Of a DNA stretch of 64,000 bases, positions 1 through 9,335 are shown piece by piece. Made by a program: the position numbers and the translations under genes. The notes beneath the pieces are model-generated. The model did no database searches. It worked only from the letters and a program-made list of their open reading frames with translations, and had not been told where the DNA came from. The stretch comes from an uncultured Flavobacteriaceae bacterium (GTDB lineage Bacteria; Bacteroidota; Bacteroidia; Flavobacteriales; Flavobacteriaceae): contig CAJWLL010000002.1 in NCBI GenBank assembly GCA_913043275.1, forward strand, positions 62,001-126,000, in the 5' to 3' direction. Numbering within the stretch: the stretch's first letter is position 1; every line of letters starts with the position of its first letter.

Positions 1-545
1 AAAAGTTATCCACTGATGAAATACAAGTGAACATTATCCACAAAGGCGTAGGAGCCATAACAGAATCTGATGTTTTGCTTGCCTCTGCGTCTGATGCAAT
101 AGTGATAGGGTTTAATGTAAGGCCAATGAGTAATGCAAGAACCATAGCAGATAAGGAAGAAATTGATATTCGTTCCTATTCTATAATCTACGATGCCATT
201 AACGAGGTCAAAGATGCCATGGAGGGAATGTTATCTCCCGAGATGAAGGAAGAGATTACGGGGACTGCCGAAATCAGAGAAACATATAAAATCTCTAGGG
301 TTGGGACCATCGCTGGCTGTATGGTTAACAGTGGAAAAATTTATCGTAATTCTGGAATTCGTTTAATTCGCGAAGGAGTGGTTGTTTTCTCTGGAAACCT
401 TGCTTCTCTCAAACGATTCAAGGACGATGTCAAAGAGGTTGCTAAAGGCTACGATTGTGGTATTCAAATAAAAAACTTTAACGATATCAAACAATTAGAT
501 GTATTGGAATGTTTCCAAGAGGTTGCTGTCAAAAAGAAGCTTTAA
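1..545 (+). CDS. infB: Translation initiation factor IF-2, C-terminal part (5' truncated)
   Basis: This is the C-terminal end of IF-2, the GTPase that brings initiator tRNA to the 30S subunit in the cytoplasm. The reading frame is open from position 3, and the gene begins before the window. The visible residues cover the end of domain IV-1, the linker and domain IV-2, which binds fMet-tRNA. Recognisable family stretches are [22 protein letters not shown] and YSIIYDAI. The GTPase domain lies upstream and is not seen. The stop codon overlaps the stop of the convergent SPOR gene in a shared TTAA. Identification is secure from the conserved C-terminal motifs. Confidence 0.97.
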   Translation, partial: KLSTDEIQVNIIHKGVGAITESDVLLASASDAIVIGFNVRPMSNARTIADKEEIDIRSYSIIYDAINEVKDAMEGMLSPEMKEEITGTAEIRETYKISRVGTIAGCMVNSGKIYRNSGIRLIREGVVVFSGNLASLKRFKDDVKEVAKGYDCGIQIKNFNDIKQLDVLECFQEVAVKKKL

Positions 546-928
546 TCTTTGGTTTCTAGTAGAAAGGCAGCGGGATATGCCTTCTTAATCTTCTTTAATT
601 TATTCAGCCCTAAATAATAGTCTTTAAATCGGCCTACTTGAACTTTGTAATTCGGGGTTTCGAAACTAAGGTTCACCTCCCAATTCGGAAAACTTTTTTT
701 AAAATTTTCGAACAATTCCTGAGCACGTTTGTTATCTCCATAAAATAACTGTATGGTATAAAACTTTGAGGAGTAATTCTCGCTATCTATATCAATTTTA
801 GTTTCCATCAGCTTAGTAATAGTTGAATCTTGTTCAATCTTTACTGTAGCCTTTTGAGCGTTCAGCTTTGGCGCAGATACCGCGACGAAAATAGAGATAC
901 ATATCAAGTAAATAGAAGGTTTTTTCAT
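542..928 (-). CDS. Exported SPOR-domain protein
   Basis: A small exported protein of about 128 residues. An N-terminal hydrophobic signal ([17 protein letters not shown]) is followed by a short linker and a C-terminal SPOR-like domain (about residues 55-125: [18 protein letters not shown], then [14 protein letters not shown]). SPOR domains bind denuded peptidoglycan, so a role at the cell wall or division site is likely but not shown here. I chose the ATG at 928 because the ORF can extend to 943 only by adding five residues ahead of a typical MKK signal start. It is transcribed away from the act operon and converges on infB. Confidence 0.8.
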   Translation of the reverse strand: MKKPSIYLICISIFVAVSAPKLNAQKATVKIEQDSTITKLMETKIDIDSENYSSKFYTIQLFYGDNKRAQELFENFKKSFPNWEVNLSFETPNYKVQVGRFKDYYLGLNKLKKIKKAYPAAFLLETKD

Positions 929-1033
929 ATTACAAAAAAACAAAAATAACTAAAAACAGCTTTAAAAATAAAGGATTAAATTAAACAACTATTTAGAATT
1001 TGTATAAATTACAAAAATGTTAAATAGGAGGTT

Positions 1034-1063
1034 TTAAGTTAACGAGTCTATGACTTAAATTTG
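1034..1063 (+). promoter_or_regulatory. Candidate Bacteroidota promoter of the act operon
   Basis: TAAATTTG at 1056-1063 matches the TAnnTTTG -7 box. A TTA lies 19 bases upstream, where the TTG -33 element is expected. It sits only 2 bases before the actA ATG, so either the mRNA is nearly leaderless, the true start is slightly downstream, or the match is chance. Confidence 0.3.
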
Positions 1064-1065
1064 CT

Positions 1066-2388
1066 ATGGATTTTAGAAAAGACACATTGCTATCCCTGCC
1101 ATTTAAACTTATTGAAGTTTTTTTTAGAAACCTATCTTCATCTAGGCTTACTGTCTTGTTGACTTCAGCATTTACTCTTTTTTCAATCTTTTTTTTATTT
1201 GCACAAGAGGCAGATGTTCAAGCAGGTAAAAAGCTTTTCAATGCTAATTGTGCATCTTGTCACAAATTGAATAAAAAAGCAGTTGGCCCTGCCCTCAAGG
1301 GGGTTTCTGCCAAGTATGATCGGGAGTGGCTTTACAGTTGGATAAAGAACAGCTCAGCTATGATCAAAGATGGTGACCCTCAAGCCATAGCTGTTTGGGA
1401 GGAATATAATAAGGTAGCAATGAATGCCTTCCCCATGTTGTCAAATGCTGACATTGATAATATTTTAGCCTATTCGGATTATACACCTCCTGCGCCAGTG
1501 GCTGTAGCTTCAAACCAACAGCCGGCCTCCTCTTCAGGAACGAGTAATGATCTGATCTTAGTAGCATTGACACTGGTGTTTATCATTTTGGTGGTAATGC
1601 TTTTTTTGGTACAAAAAACATTAAAAAGAATAGCTTTTGCCAGTGGTGTAGACATTTCACCAACTGTTAAAGAAAAGAGACCGCCCCTATGGCAAGTAGT
1701 TGCCAAAAATCATTTTCTTATTTTCCTCCTGGTTGTTGGATTTCTGTTGAGCAGTGCCTACTTTGTATACGGTTTTCTGATGCAAGTTGGAATTGATCAA
1801 GGCTATATGCCAGTTCAACCAATCCATTATTCACACAAAATACATGCAGGGGCCAATCAAATTGAATGTAAATATTGCCATTCCTCTGCTCGAGTTTCTA
1901 AACATTCGGGAATACCCTCTTTGAACGTTTGTATGAATTGTCACAAAAACATTGCCGAATACAACGGTGAGGAAGATATAGAAAACGGTTATACCAAAGA
2001 GTTCTATACCAAAGAAATCAAGAAGTTATATGATGCCGTAGGTTGGGATGAAGACAATCAAGCCTATACTGGTAATATCAAACCAGTAAAATGGGTAAGA
2101 ATTCACAATTTACCTGATTTTGTTTATTTTAATCATGCCCAGCATGTCCAAGTGGGGGATATAGAATGTCAAACTTGCCATGGGCCTGTTGAAGAAATGG
2201 AGGTTATGTATCAGTATTCTTCTCTGACCATGGGATGGTGTATCAATTGTCATAGAGAAACCAATGTAAAAGTCAAGGACAATGAATATTATGCCAAAAT
2301 TCACGAAGAATTGTCTAAGAAATACGGTGTCGAAAAGTTGACCGTTGCCCAGATGGGAGGTCTTGAATGTGGTAAGTGTCATTATTAA
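1066..2388 (+). CDS. actA: Alternative complex III subunit ActA, multihaem cytochrome c
   Basis: ActA is the periplasmic multihaem cytochrome of alternative complex III, which passes electrons from quinol to a cytochrome c or oxidase. Six CXXCH motifs are visible. One is in an N-terminal monohaem domain (CASCH at residues 62-66). Five are in the C-terminal pentahaem domain (CKYCH 268, CMNCH 289, CQTCH 368, CINCH 392, CGKCH 435). Two hydrophobic segments (about 160-182 and 215-240) separate the domains, and a signal or anchor segment lies at about 28-47. It is first in actABCDEF-coxBA. The N-terminal monohaem domain makes it longer than a plain pentahaem subunit. The start is the only ATG ahead of the signal, but a candidate promoter lies almost on it. 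Confidence 0.93.
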   Translation: MDFRKDTLLSLPFKLIEVFFRNLSSSRLTVLLTSAFTLFSIFFLFAQEADVQAGKKLFNANCASCHKLNKKAVGPALKGVSAKYDREWLYSWIKNSSAMIKDGDPQAIAVWEEYNKVAMNAFPMLSNADIDNILAYSDYTPPAPVAVASNQQPASSSGTSNDLILVALTLVFIILVVMLFLVQKTLKRIAFASGVDISPTVKEKRPPLWQVVAKNHFLIFLLVVGFLLSSAYFVYGFLMQVGIDQGYMPVQPIHYSHKIHAGANQIECKYCHSSARVSKHSGIPSLNVCMNCHKNIAEYNGEEDIENGYTKEFYTKEIKKLYDAVGWDEDNQAYTGNIKPVKWVRIHNLPDFVYFNHAQHVQVGDIECQTCHGPVEEMEVMYQYSSLTMGWCINCHRETNVKVKDNEYYAKIHEELSKKYGVEKLTVAQMGGLECGKCHY

Positions 2389-2406
2389 ATAGGTTTAAAC
2401 AGTATT

Positions 2407-5400
2407 ATGTCATCAAAAAAAGTTTATTGGAAAAGCGTAGCGCAACTCGACAAGGGAAATGAGTTGGTTAAGAAGCTGGAACAAAATGAGTTTATCGATC
2501 AAATTCCAGTAGACGATTTTTTGGGAGACGAACATACAATGAGTCAATCCAAAACCAATCGTAGGGACTTTCTCAAATATGTGGGATTCAGTACTGCAGC
2601 TGCAAGCCTAGCATCTTGTGAGGGTCCGGTAATAAAATCTGTACCTTATGTAGTACAACCAGAACAAATTATTCCGGGGATTGCAAATTATTATGCCACG
2701 GCCATTGCTGATGGTTTTGATTTTAGGAGTATTCTTATAAAAACTCGTGAGGGAAGACCTATAAAAGTCGAAAACAACAAAGATGCATCTATATTGGGTG
2801 ATGCTAATGCTAGAGTGCATGCATCGGTTTTATCAATGTATGATATCAAAAGACTGCAGGTACCAAAAGCAAAAGGACAAGATATTACATGGAGTGATTT
2901 CTACAGTCAAGTAGGCGCTAAAATTAAGGCAATGGCAGTCTCAGAAAAGCCCATAGTATTGATTACCCAAACTTTTGCCAGTCCCACCACCCAAAATATT
3001 ATTGAAAAATTTATTGCGCAGTTTCCTAATGTAAGCCATGTGGTATACGATACACTGTCTTCAAGCCATGCATTGGATGCTTTCGAAAATGTTTATGGTG
3101 TTAGGGCTTTAGCAGACTATGACTTTTCCAAAGCTGAAACAATAGTATCAATTGGTGCAGATTTATTAGGTGATTGGCAAGGTGGAGGATACGATAGCAA
3201 TTACGCAAAAAGAAGGGTTCCAAAGGAACAAAATGGAAAATCTGAAATGTCATATCACATTCAGTTTGAATCCAATATGACACTATCAGGAGCCAACGCT
3301 GACAATAGAATTCCAACAGATCCAGACTCTCAGAAAAAAATTATTGCTCAGATTTATTCCCAGCTTACAGGTAGGACTTCGTCTTTAAGCGAATTAAATC
3401 CTCAACTTAAAAAAGTTGTAGACAATTCTGTTTTAAGACTTAAAAAATCCAAATCTAAAGCTGTGATTGTTTCTGGAATAGACGATGTCGCCGTCCAAGA
3501 AGTTGTTTTGGCAATCAATGAGTACCTTGGATCAGATGCAATGGATACAGCTCAACCCAAATTCATCCGTCAAGGCAGTAAAAAAGCTGTTAATCAATTG
3601 ATTGACGACATGCAAAAAGGGAAAGTAAAAGGATTGATTACTGCTGGTGTGAATCCAAGCTTTACTCTTCCAAATTCAGAAATCTTTAATACTGCATACT
3701 CTAAATTAGAGTTTTCTTTAGCATTTGCTTTGAAAGAAGATGAAACCGCTACTGCTGCACAATTTGTAGCTGCTACACCGCATTATCTCGAGAGTTGGGG
3801 AGATTACCAATTCAAAAAAGGACATTATGCATTGGCACAACCCACCATTCGTCCACTTTTTGACACCCAACAATTTCAGGATGTTCTTTTAAAGCTCTCT
3901 GGAAGTACTAATACATACTATAATGAGATCAAGTCTAATTGGACTGAAAAAAACATACTCAAAGAAAATTCCTGGAATAAGACTTTACACGATGGTTGTT
4001 TTTCAACTGGTGATGTAATTGAATCCAATGGCGTTTCATTTGATTTAGGTCACCAGATAAAAACATTATCTAAAGCATCTTCAGGGGACATGTCATTGGT
4101 GTTGTACCCAAAAACGGGAATGGGAGATGGCCAACAGGCCAACAATCCTTGGTTGCAAGAATTTCCTGATCCTATTTCAAGAGTGTCTTGGGACAACTAC
4201 CTTACTGTTTCAGCTATTGATGCTAAAAGAATTGGACTCAAAAATGTAAACGTTTCTGATGGTGCACTAAACGGAAGTTATGCAAATGTAACTGTAGCAG
4301 GTAAAAGTATAGTCGCACCGGTTTTGATTCAACCCGGTCAAGCCAAAGGAACAGTCGGCATGGCCTTTGGATATGGACAAAGAAGAGGTTTGCAAGAAGA
4401 AATGCAAGTGGGAGTTAATGCTTTCCCTTTTTATAATGATTTTAATTCGGTTCAAGAAGTAAAAATAACTCCTGCCGATGGATATCACGAATTTGCATGT
4501 GTGCAATTGCATAATACTCTGATGGGTAGGGGAGACATCATTAAAGAAACCACCTTGGAAATTTTCAATACCAAAGATAAAGAATATTGGAACCCCATAC
4601 CGAAAGTCTCTAAAAACCACATGGAGTATGAAGTTACCTCCCCCGAAGTTGACATGTGGCAATCTTTTGATCGTTCTGTGGGGCACCATTTTAATTTGTC
4701 TATTGATTTGAATTCTTGTACAGGTTGTGGCGCTTGTGTAATTGCTTGTCACGCAGAAAACAATGTTCCTGTTGTTGGAAAACAAGAAATTAGGAAGTCC
4801 CGCGATATGCATTGGCTTAGAATTGATCGTTATTATTCTTCAGGGGAATCTTTTGGAGATGATAATCAAACTAAAGAGGACATTTCGGGGTTGGGAGATT
4901 CTTTGACCACTTTTGGTGAGATGGAAAAGGCGTCAGAAAACCCTCAAGTGGCATTTCAACCCGTAATGTGTCAACACTGTAACCATGCCCCTTGCGAGAC
5001 GGTTTGCCCAGTTGCGGCCACCTCTCACGGAAGACAAGGCCAAAACCATATGGCATATAACCGTTGTATTGGAACACGTTACTGTGCTAATAATTGTCCA
5101 TATAAGGTAAGACGATTCAACTGGTTCTTATACAACAAAAATGATGAGTTTGACTATCATATGAATAATGATTTAGGTCGTATGGTACTTAACCCTGATG
5201 TGGTAGTTCGCTCAAGGGGAGTTATGGAAAAATGTTCTATGTGTATCCAAATGACGCAAAAAGCCATTTTAGATGCTAAGTTGGAAGGAAGACAGATCAA
5301 GGATGGAGATTTTAAATGTGCTTGTTCTGATGCATGTTCTTCAGGTGCAATGGTTTTTGGAGACGTTAATGATAAATCAAGTATAGTGTCAGGCCTTAAA

Positions 5401-5499
5401 GAAGATGAAAGAATGTATCACTTGCTTGAAAGTGTTGGTACAAAACCCAACGTGATGTATCAAACTAAAGTTAGAAATACCGACGAAACCTTGAAATAG
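2407..5499 (+). CDS. actB: Alternative complex III subunit ActB, iron-sulfur/molybdopterin-oxidoreductase-like
   Basis: ActB is the large peripheral subunit of alternative complex III and carries its iron-sulfur clusters. The first ~740 residues resemble a molybdopterin oxidoreductase. The C-terminal part has a ferredoxin-like domain with four cysteine groups: CTGCGACVIAC from residue 771, CQHCNHAPCETVC from 855, CIGTRYCANNC from about 887, and CSMC from 943 with later cysteines. An internal twin-arginine signal (NRRDFLKYVG, about residue 52) is followed by SLASCEG, which looks like a lipobox, so Tat export with lipid anchoring is likely. The family is thought to have lost the molybdenum cofactor. 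It lies 18 bases after actA. Confidence 0.95.
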   Translation: MSSKKVYWKSVAQLDKGNELVKKLEQNEFIDQIPVDDFLGDEHTMSQSKTNRRDFLKYVGFSTAAASLASCEGPVIKSVPYVVQPEQIIPGIANYYATAIADGFDFRSILIKTREGRPIKVENNKDASILGDANARVHASVLSMYDIKRLQVPKAKGQDITWSDFYSQVGAKIKAMAVSEKPIVLITQTFASPTTQNIIEKFIAQFPNVSHVVYDTLSSSHALDAFENVYGVRALADYDFSKAETIVSIGADLLGDWQGGGYDSNYAKRRVPKEQNGKSEMSYHIQFESNMTLSGANADNRIPTDPDSQKKIIAQIYSQLTGRTSSLSELNPQLKKVVDNSVLRLKKSKSKAVIVSGIDDVAVQEVVLAINEYLGSDAMDTAQPKFIRQGSKKAVNQLIDDMQKGKVKGLITAGVNPSFTLPNSEIFNTAYSKLEFSLAFALKEDETATAAQFVAATPHYLESWGDYQFKKGHYALAQPTIRPLFDTQQFQDVLLKLSGSTNTYYNEIKSNWTEKNILKENSWNKTLHDGCFSTGDVIESNGVSFDLGHQIKTLSKASSGDMSLVLYPKTGMGDGQQANNPWLQEFPDPISRVSWDNYLTVSAIDAKRIGLKNVNVSDGALNGSYANVTVAGKSIVAPVLIQPGQAKGTVGMAFGYGQRRGLQEEMQVGVNAFPFYNDFNSVQEVKITPADGYHEFACVQLHNTLMGRGDIIKETTLEIFNTKDKEYWNPIPKVSKNHMEYEVTSPEVDMWQSFDRSVGHHFNLSIDLNSCTGCGACVIACHAENNVPVVGKQEIRKSRDMHWLRIDRYYSSGESFGDDNQTKEDISGLGDSLTTFGEMEKASENPQVAFQPVMCQHCNHAPCETVCPVAATSHGRQGQNHMAYNRCIGTRYCANNCPYKVRRFNWFLYNKNDEFDYHMNNDLGRMVLNPDVVVRSRGVMEKCSMCIQMTQKAILDAKLEGRQIKDGDFKCACSDACSSGAMVFGDVNDKSSIVSGLKEDERMYHLLESVGTKPNVMYQTKVRNTDETLK

Positions 5500-5512
5500 A
5501 AAAACGAACCGT

Positions 5513-6898
5513 ATGGCATCTCATTACGAAGCACCAATAAGAAAACCTCTAGTAACAGGTGATAAAAGTTATCATGACGTAACTATTGATGTCGCTGCTG
5601 TGGTTGAGGGAAAAGCCAATCGTCAATGGTGGATTGTTTTTGGAATTGCTTTGACTGCCTTTCTATGGGGACTAGGGTGTATTGCATATACTATAGGGAC
5701 AGGTATAGGAACTTGGGGTTTAAATAAAACAGTGGGCTGGGCTTGGGACATTACCAACTTTGTATGGTGGGTTGGGATTGGTCACGCAGGAACTTTGATC
5801 TCTGCAGTACTTTTATTGTTCAGACAAAAATGGAGGATGGCCATTAATCGCTCTGCAGAAGCCATGACGATTTTCTCGGTAATACAGGCAGGATTATTCC
5901 CGATTATTCACATGGGACGACCTTGGTTGGCCTATTGGACATTACCCATTCCAAATACTTTTGGATCACTATGGGTGAATTTTAATTCACCACTATTGTG
6001 GGATGTATTCGCAATATCCACTTATTTATCCGTATCCCTTGTCTTTTGGTGGACAGGCTTGTTACCAGATTTTGCTATGATCCGTGATCGTGCTGTCAAA
6101 CCTTTCCAAAAGAAAATATATAGTTTATTGAGCTTTGGATGGTCAGGAAGAGCTAAAGACTGGCAGCGTTTTGAAGAAGTTTCATTAGTGTTAGCTGGAT
6201 TAGCGACTCCATTGGTGCTTTCTGTGCACACCATTGTATCTTTTGATTTTGCTACCTCAGTAATCCCAGGCTGGCATACTACCATATTCCCCCCATATTT
6301 TGTTGCAGGTGCAGTCTTTTCAGGATTTGCAATGGTACAGACCCTATTGATCATTATGCGTAAAGTCTCTAATTTGGAAGATTATATTACGGTTCAACAT
6401 ATAGAGCTTATGAATATTGTAATAATGATTACCGGTTCCATTGTAGGAGTTGCCTACATTACCGAATTATTTATCGCCTGGTATTCTGGGGTAGAGTATG
6501 AACAGTATGCCTTCCTCAACAGAGCGACAGGTCCTTATTGGTGGGCCTACTGGTCGATGATGACTTGTAATGTTTTTTCTCCACAGTTCATGTGGTTTAA
6601 AAAATTGAGAACAAGCATTATCTTTTCCTTTATCATTTCCATTGTTGTGAACATAGGTATGTGGTTTGAAAGATTTGTAATTATTGTGACTTCATTACAT
6701 AGGGATTACCTTCCTTCTTCTTGGACTATGTTTTCACCTACCTTTGTGGATGTAGGAATATTTATAGGAACCATTGGATTTTTCTTTGTACTGTTTTTAC
6801 TATATTCTAGAACCTTCCCTGTTATTGCTCAGGCGGAAGTAAAAACCATACTGAAATCCTCTGGTGAAAAGTATAAAAAATTAAGAGACGGCGAATGA
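5513..6898 (+). CDS. actC: Alternative complex III subunit ActC, NrfD-like membrane protein
   Basis: ActC is an integral membrane subunit of the NrfD/PsrC family and is expected to form a quinol-binding site of alternative complex III. The 461-residue protein has about ten hydrophobic helices. Family stretches include FVWWVGIGHAGTLISA, FPIIHMGRPWLAYW and YITELFIAWYSG. It follows actB by 13 bases, and its stop overlaps the actD start by 4 bases (ATGA), so the two are translationally coupled. Order and sequence fit the standard act operon. Confidence 0.95.
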   Translation: MASHYEAPIRKPLVTGDKSYHDVTIDVAAVVEGKANRQWWIVFGIALTAFLWGLGCIAYTIGTGIGTWGLNKTVGWAWDITNFVWWVGIGHAGTLISAVLLLFRQKWRMAINRSAEAMTIFSVIQAGLFPIIHMGRPWLAYWTLPIPNTFGSLWVNFNSPLLWDVFAISTYLSVSLVFWWTGLLPDFAMIRDRAVKPFQKKIYSLLSFGWSGRAKDWQRFEEVSLVLAGLATPLVLSVHTIVSFDFATSVIPGWHTTIFPPYFVAGAVFSGFAMVQTLLIIMRKVSNLEDYITVQHIELMNIVIMITGSIVGVAYITELFIAWYSGVEYEQYAFLNRATGPYWWAYWSMMTCNVFSPQFMWFKKLRTSIIFSFIISIVVNIGMWFERFVIIVTSLHRDYLPSSWTMFSPTFVDVGIFIGTIGFFFVLFLLYSRTFPVIAQAEVKTILKSSGEKYKKLRDGE

Positions 6899-7434
6899 GC
6901 AGTAATCGAGTAATCCATGCTTTATATGACGACGACGATAAATTGTTGTCTGCGGTAAAATCTATCAGGGAAAAAAAGCATCATATTGAAGAGGTTTATA
7001 CTCCTTTTCCTGTCCATGGTCTAGACAAAGCCATGGGATTGGAAGAAACCCGAATTTCGATCATGGCTTTTATATATGGGTGTATTGGTTTTTTAGTTTC
7101 GATTTTAATGATGAATTACATAATGATTGAAGATTGGCCTCAGAACATCGGTGGAAAACCTAGTTTTTCCTATCTGGAAAATATGCCTGCCTTTGTGCCA
7201 ATTATGTTTGAAATGACAGTGTTTTTTGCAGCTCACTTGATGGTTATTACCTTCTACTTAAGGAGTAGGTTGTGGCCTTTTAAAGAAGCTGAAAATCCAA
7301 ATCCTCTAACTACCGACGATAAATTTCTGATCGAGATTGAATTCCACGACAACGAAAAAGAACTCAACGTACTGTTAAAAGAAACAGGAGCCATTGATGT
7401 TAAAACTATTGAAAAAAAGGGCGATGATGAATAG
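6895..7434 (+). CDS. actD: Alternative complex III subunit ActD (DUF3341)
   Basis: ActD is a small membrane subunit of alternative complex III. The 179-residue protein starts with a cytoplasmic DUF3341 segment (VIHALYDDDDKLLSAVKSIR, then PFPVHGLDKAMGL) and has two transmembrane helices (about residues 57-80 and 98-122). The start codon overlaps the actC stop. The 3' end overlaps the likely actE start by 8-11 bases. The family has no known cofactor and is a structural subunit. Confidence 0.93.
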   Translation: MSSNRVIHALYDDDDKLLSAVKSIREKKHHIEEVYTPFPVHGLDKAMGLEETRISIMAFIYGCIGFLVSILMMNYIMIEDWPQNIGGKPSFSYLENMPAFVPIMFEMTVFFAAHLMVITFYLRSRLWPFKEAENPNPLTTDDKFLIEIEFHDNEKELNVLLKETGAIDVKTIEKKGDDE

Positions 7435-7981
7435 ATCAATTTCTTTAAGGTTACTTTTGCCATTATTTTTGGGCTTACAGTCGTGTTTCAATCCGTCTAA
7501 ACCCAACTATCAATATTTTCCTAACATGTATGAACCTGTAGGTTACGAAACCTATGCGGATTCGGATGCTTTTGCCAATGGGATCGAAGCACAACTTCCT
7601 GTTGAGGGCTCTATAAATCGTGGTTGGATTCCTTACGATTATCCGGATACTAACGAAGGATATGAAGCGGCTAAGATCGGCTTGAAGTCCCCAATCGAAG
7701 TCAATGCCGAAAATCTCATACAAGGAAAAGAACTTTACGGTATTTATTGTGCTGTTTGTCATGGCAACAAAGGCAATGGACAAGGCATTTTGGTGACCCG
7801 AGAAAAATATTTAGGAGTTCCCAGTTATACGGATCGAGAGATTACCCCCGGCAGCATTTACCATGTATTAATGTATGGTAGAAACGCAATGGGCTCCCAT
7901 GCAGGGCAAGTAAATGCCAAAGAGAGATGGCAAATTGCCCAGCATGTTATGGAGTTGAGACAAAACCTAATTGACAAATAA
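7427..7981 (+). CDS. actE: Alternative complex III subunit ActE, monohaem cytochrome c lipoprotein
   Basis: ActE is the monohaem cytochrome c subunit of alternative complex III. From the ATG at 7427 the protein has 184 residues. It begins with a lipoprotein signal ending in LFLGLQSC, so it is anchored in the membrane by an N-terminal lipid. The haem motif is CAVCH in YGIYCAVCHGNKGNGQG, and a distal Met (likely the MGSHAG region) may be the axial ligand. ATGs at 7424 and 7427 are both possible. An in-frame codon at 7394 would add residues ahead of a good signal and is less likely. It overlaps the end of actD. Confidence 0.93.
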   Translation: MNRSISLRLLLPLFLGLQSCFNPSKPNYQYFPNMYEPVGYETYADSDAFANGIEAQLPVEGSINRGWIPYDYPDTNEGYEAAKIGLKSPIEVNAENLIQGKELYGIYCAVCHGNKGNGQGILVTREKYLGVPSYTDREITPGSIYHVLMYGRNAMGSHAGQVNAKERWQIAQHVMELRQNLIDK

Positions 7982-7997
7982 TTTATTAAAAAACGAG

Positions 7998-9317
7998 ATG
8001 TATACTTTTACAAATAAATTAAGAAACTTTTCCATCATCCTGATGGTTGTCGGATTTTTAGGTTTGAGCCATGGATTTTTAACCGTACCCGAAACAGTCG
8101 AGGAAGCGATTTCAATGGTAGCAGATGCTCATCACGGTGATCACAAAACGGGCACCCAGCATCAGGGACACCATGAAGCAGCTTTAGCAAATAATGAAGA
8201 ACATTCTGAAGATCACCACGGAGAACACTTATTACATCAACTACAAAATAAACCTTGGGCAGCCCTCTATGTAGCGGCATTCTTCTTTATGATGATTGCG
8301 TTGGGAACTTTGGCATTCTATGCAATAAATCGTGCAGCTCAGGCTGGTTGGTCTCCTGCAATTTTCAGGGTCATGGAGGGGATTACGGCCTATCTGTTGC
8401 CCGGTGCACTTGTTGTTTTTGTCATTCTCGCATTATCGGGAATGCATTTTAACCACCTCTTTATCTGGATGGATCCTGACGTAGTTTCTCACGACAAATT
8501 GATTCAAGGAAAAGTTAGTTTTCTTAATGTCCCAGGATTTTTAATTAGAGCATTAATCTATATTGGAGGCTGGACTAGTTATAGGTATTTTTCTAGAAAA
8601 TTTTCATTGGCACAGGATCAAGCTGCTGATGTGTCCAACCACAAAAAGAATTTTAGAATTTCAGCAGCATTTTTAGTTTTCTTTATCGTAACAGAATCTA
8701 TGATGTCATGGGATTGGATCATGTCTATTGATCCTCACTGGTTCAGTACACTCTTTGGATGGTATGTGTTTTCAAGCATGTTTGTCTCCGGTGTTACCAC
8801 TATCGCTCTCATAACAATTTATCTTAAATTCATGGGCTATCTAGAAAAAGTCAATGACAGTCACATCCATGATTTGGGTAAATTTATGTTCGGTATCAGC
8901 ATTTTTTGGACCTATTTATGGTTTTCACAATTCATGCTTATTTGGTATTCTAACATTCCTGAGGAAGTTACTTACTTCATTACCCGAATTGAGGATTACA
9001 ACCTTCCTTTTTTTGGTATGTTGTTCATGAATTTTATTTTCCCCTTGTTGATTTTGATGAATAGTGATTACAAACGCATTAACTACTTTATTGTCATGGC
9101 AGGCATTGTAATTCTGTTAGGACACTATATAGATGTATTCAATATGATCATGCCTTCGGCAGTTGGAGACCAATGGTTTATTGGTATTGCTGAGATAGGA
9201 GGGTTTCTATTTTTCTTTGGTCTGTTCATATTTGTTGTTTTTAAAGAAATTTCGAAAGTGCCAATCCATGCAGCGGGAGATCCATTCATTGGAGAGAGTG
9301 AACGCTTTCATTATTAA
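7998..9317 (+). CDS. actF: Alternative complex III subunit ActF, NrfD-like quinone-binding subunit
   Basis: ActF is the second polytopic quinol-binding subunit of alternative complex III, related to ActC. The protein has about ten transmembrane helices. Family stretches are SWDWIMSIDPHWFSTLFGWY and WYSNIPEEVTYF. I place the start at the ATG at 7998. The frame opens at a TTG at 7971, but that overlaps actE and adds nine residues of no signal character. After the first helix comes a histidine-rich hydrophilic stretch (roughly residues 40-75, with HHGDH, HQGHHE and HSEDHHGEH). This is probably an exposed loop and could bind metal, which is inference only. Confidence 0.93.
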   Translation: MYTFTNKLRNFSIILMVVGFLGLSHGFLTVPETVEEAISMVADAHHGDHKTGTQHQGHHEAALANNEEHSEDHHGEHLLHQLQNKPWAALYVAAFFFMMIALGTLAFYAINRAAQAGWSPAIFRVMEGITAYLLPGALVVFVILALSGMHFNHLFIWMDPDVVSHDKLIQGKVSFLNVPGFLIRALIYIGGWTSYRYFSRKFSLAQDQAADVSNHKKNFRISAAFLVFFIVTESMMSWDWIMSIDPHWFSTLFGWYVFSSMFVSGVTTIALITIYLKFMGYLEKVNDSHIHDLGKFMFGISIFWTYLWFSQFMLIWYSNIPEEVTYFITRIEDYNLPFFGMLFMNFIFPLLILMNSDYKRINYFIVMAGIVILLGHYIDVFNMIMPSAVGDQWFIGIAEIGGFLFFFGLFIFVVFKEISKVPIHAAGDPFIGESERFHY

Positions 9318-9335
9318 TAATTAATGGTAAGATAA

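Noticed and set aside
4267-4812. 181-residue open frame on the - strand inside actB
   Set aside because: It lies fully antisense to the conserved actB iron-sulfur region and has no start context or recognisable domain.
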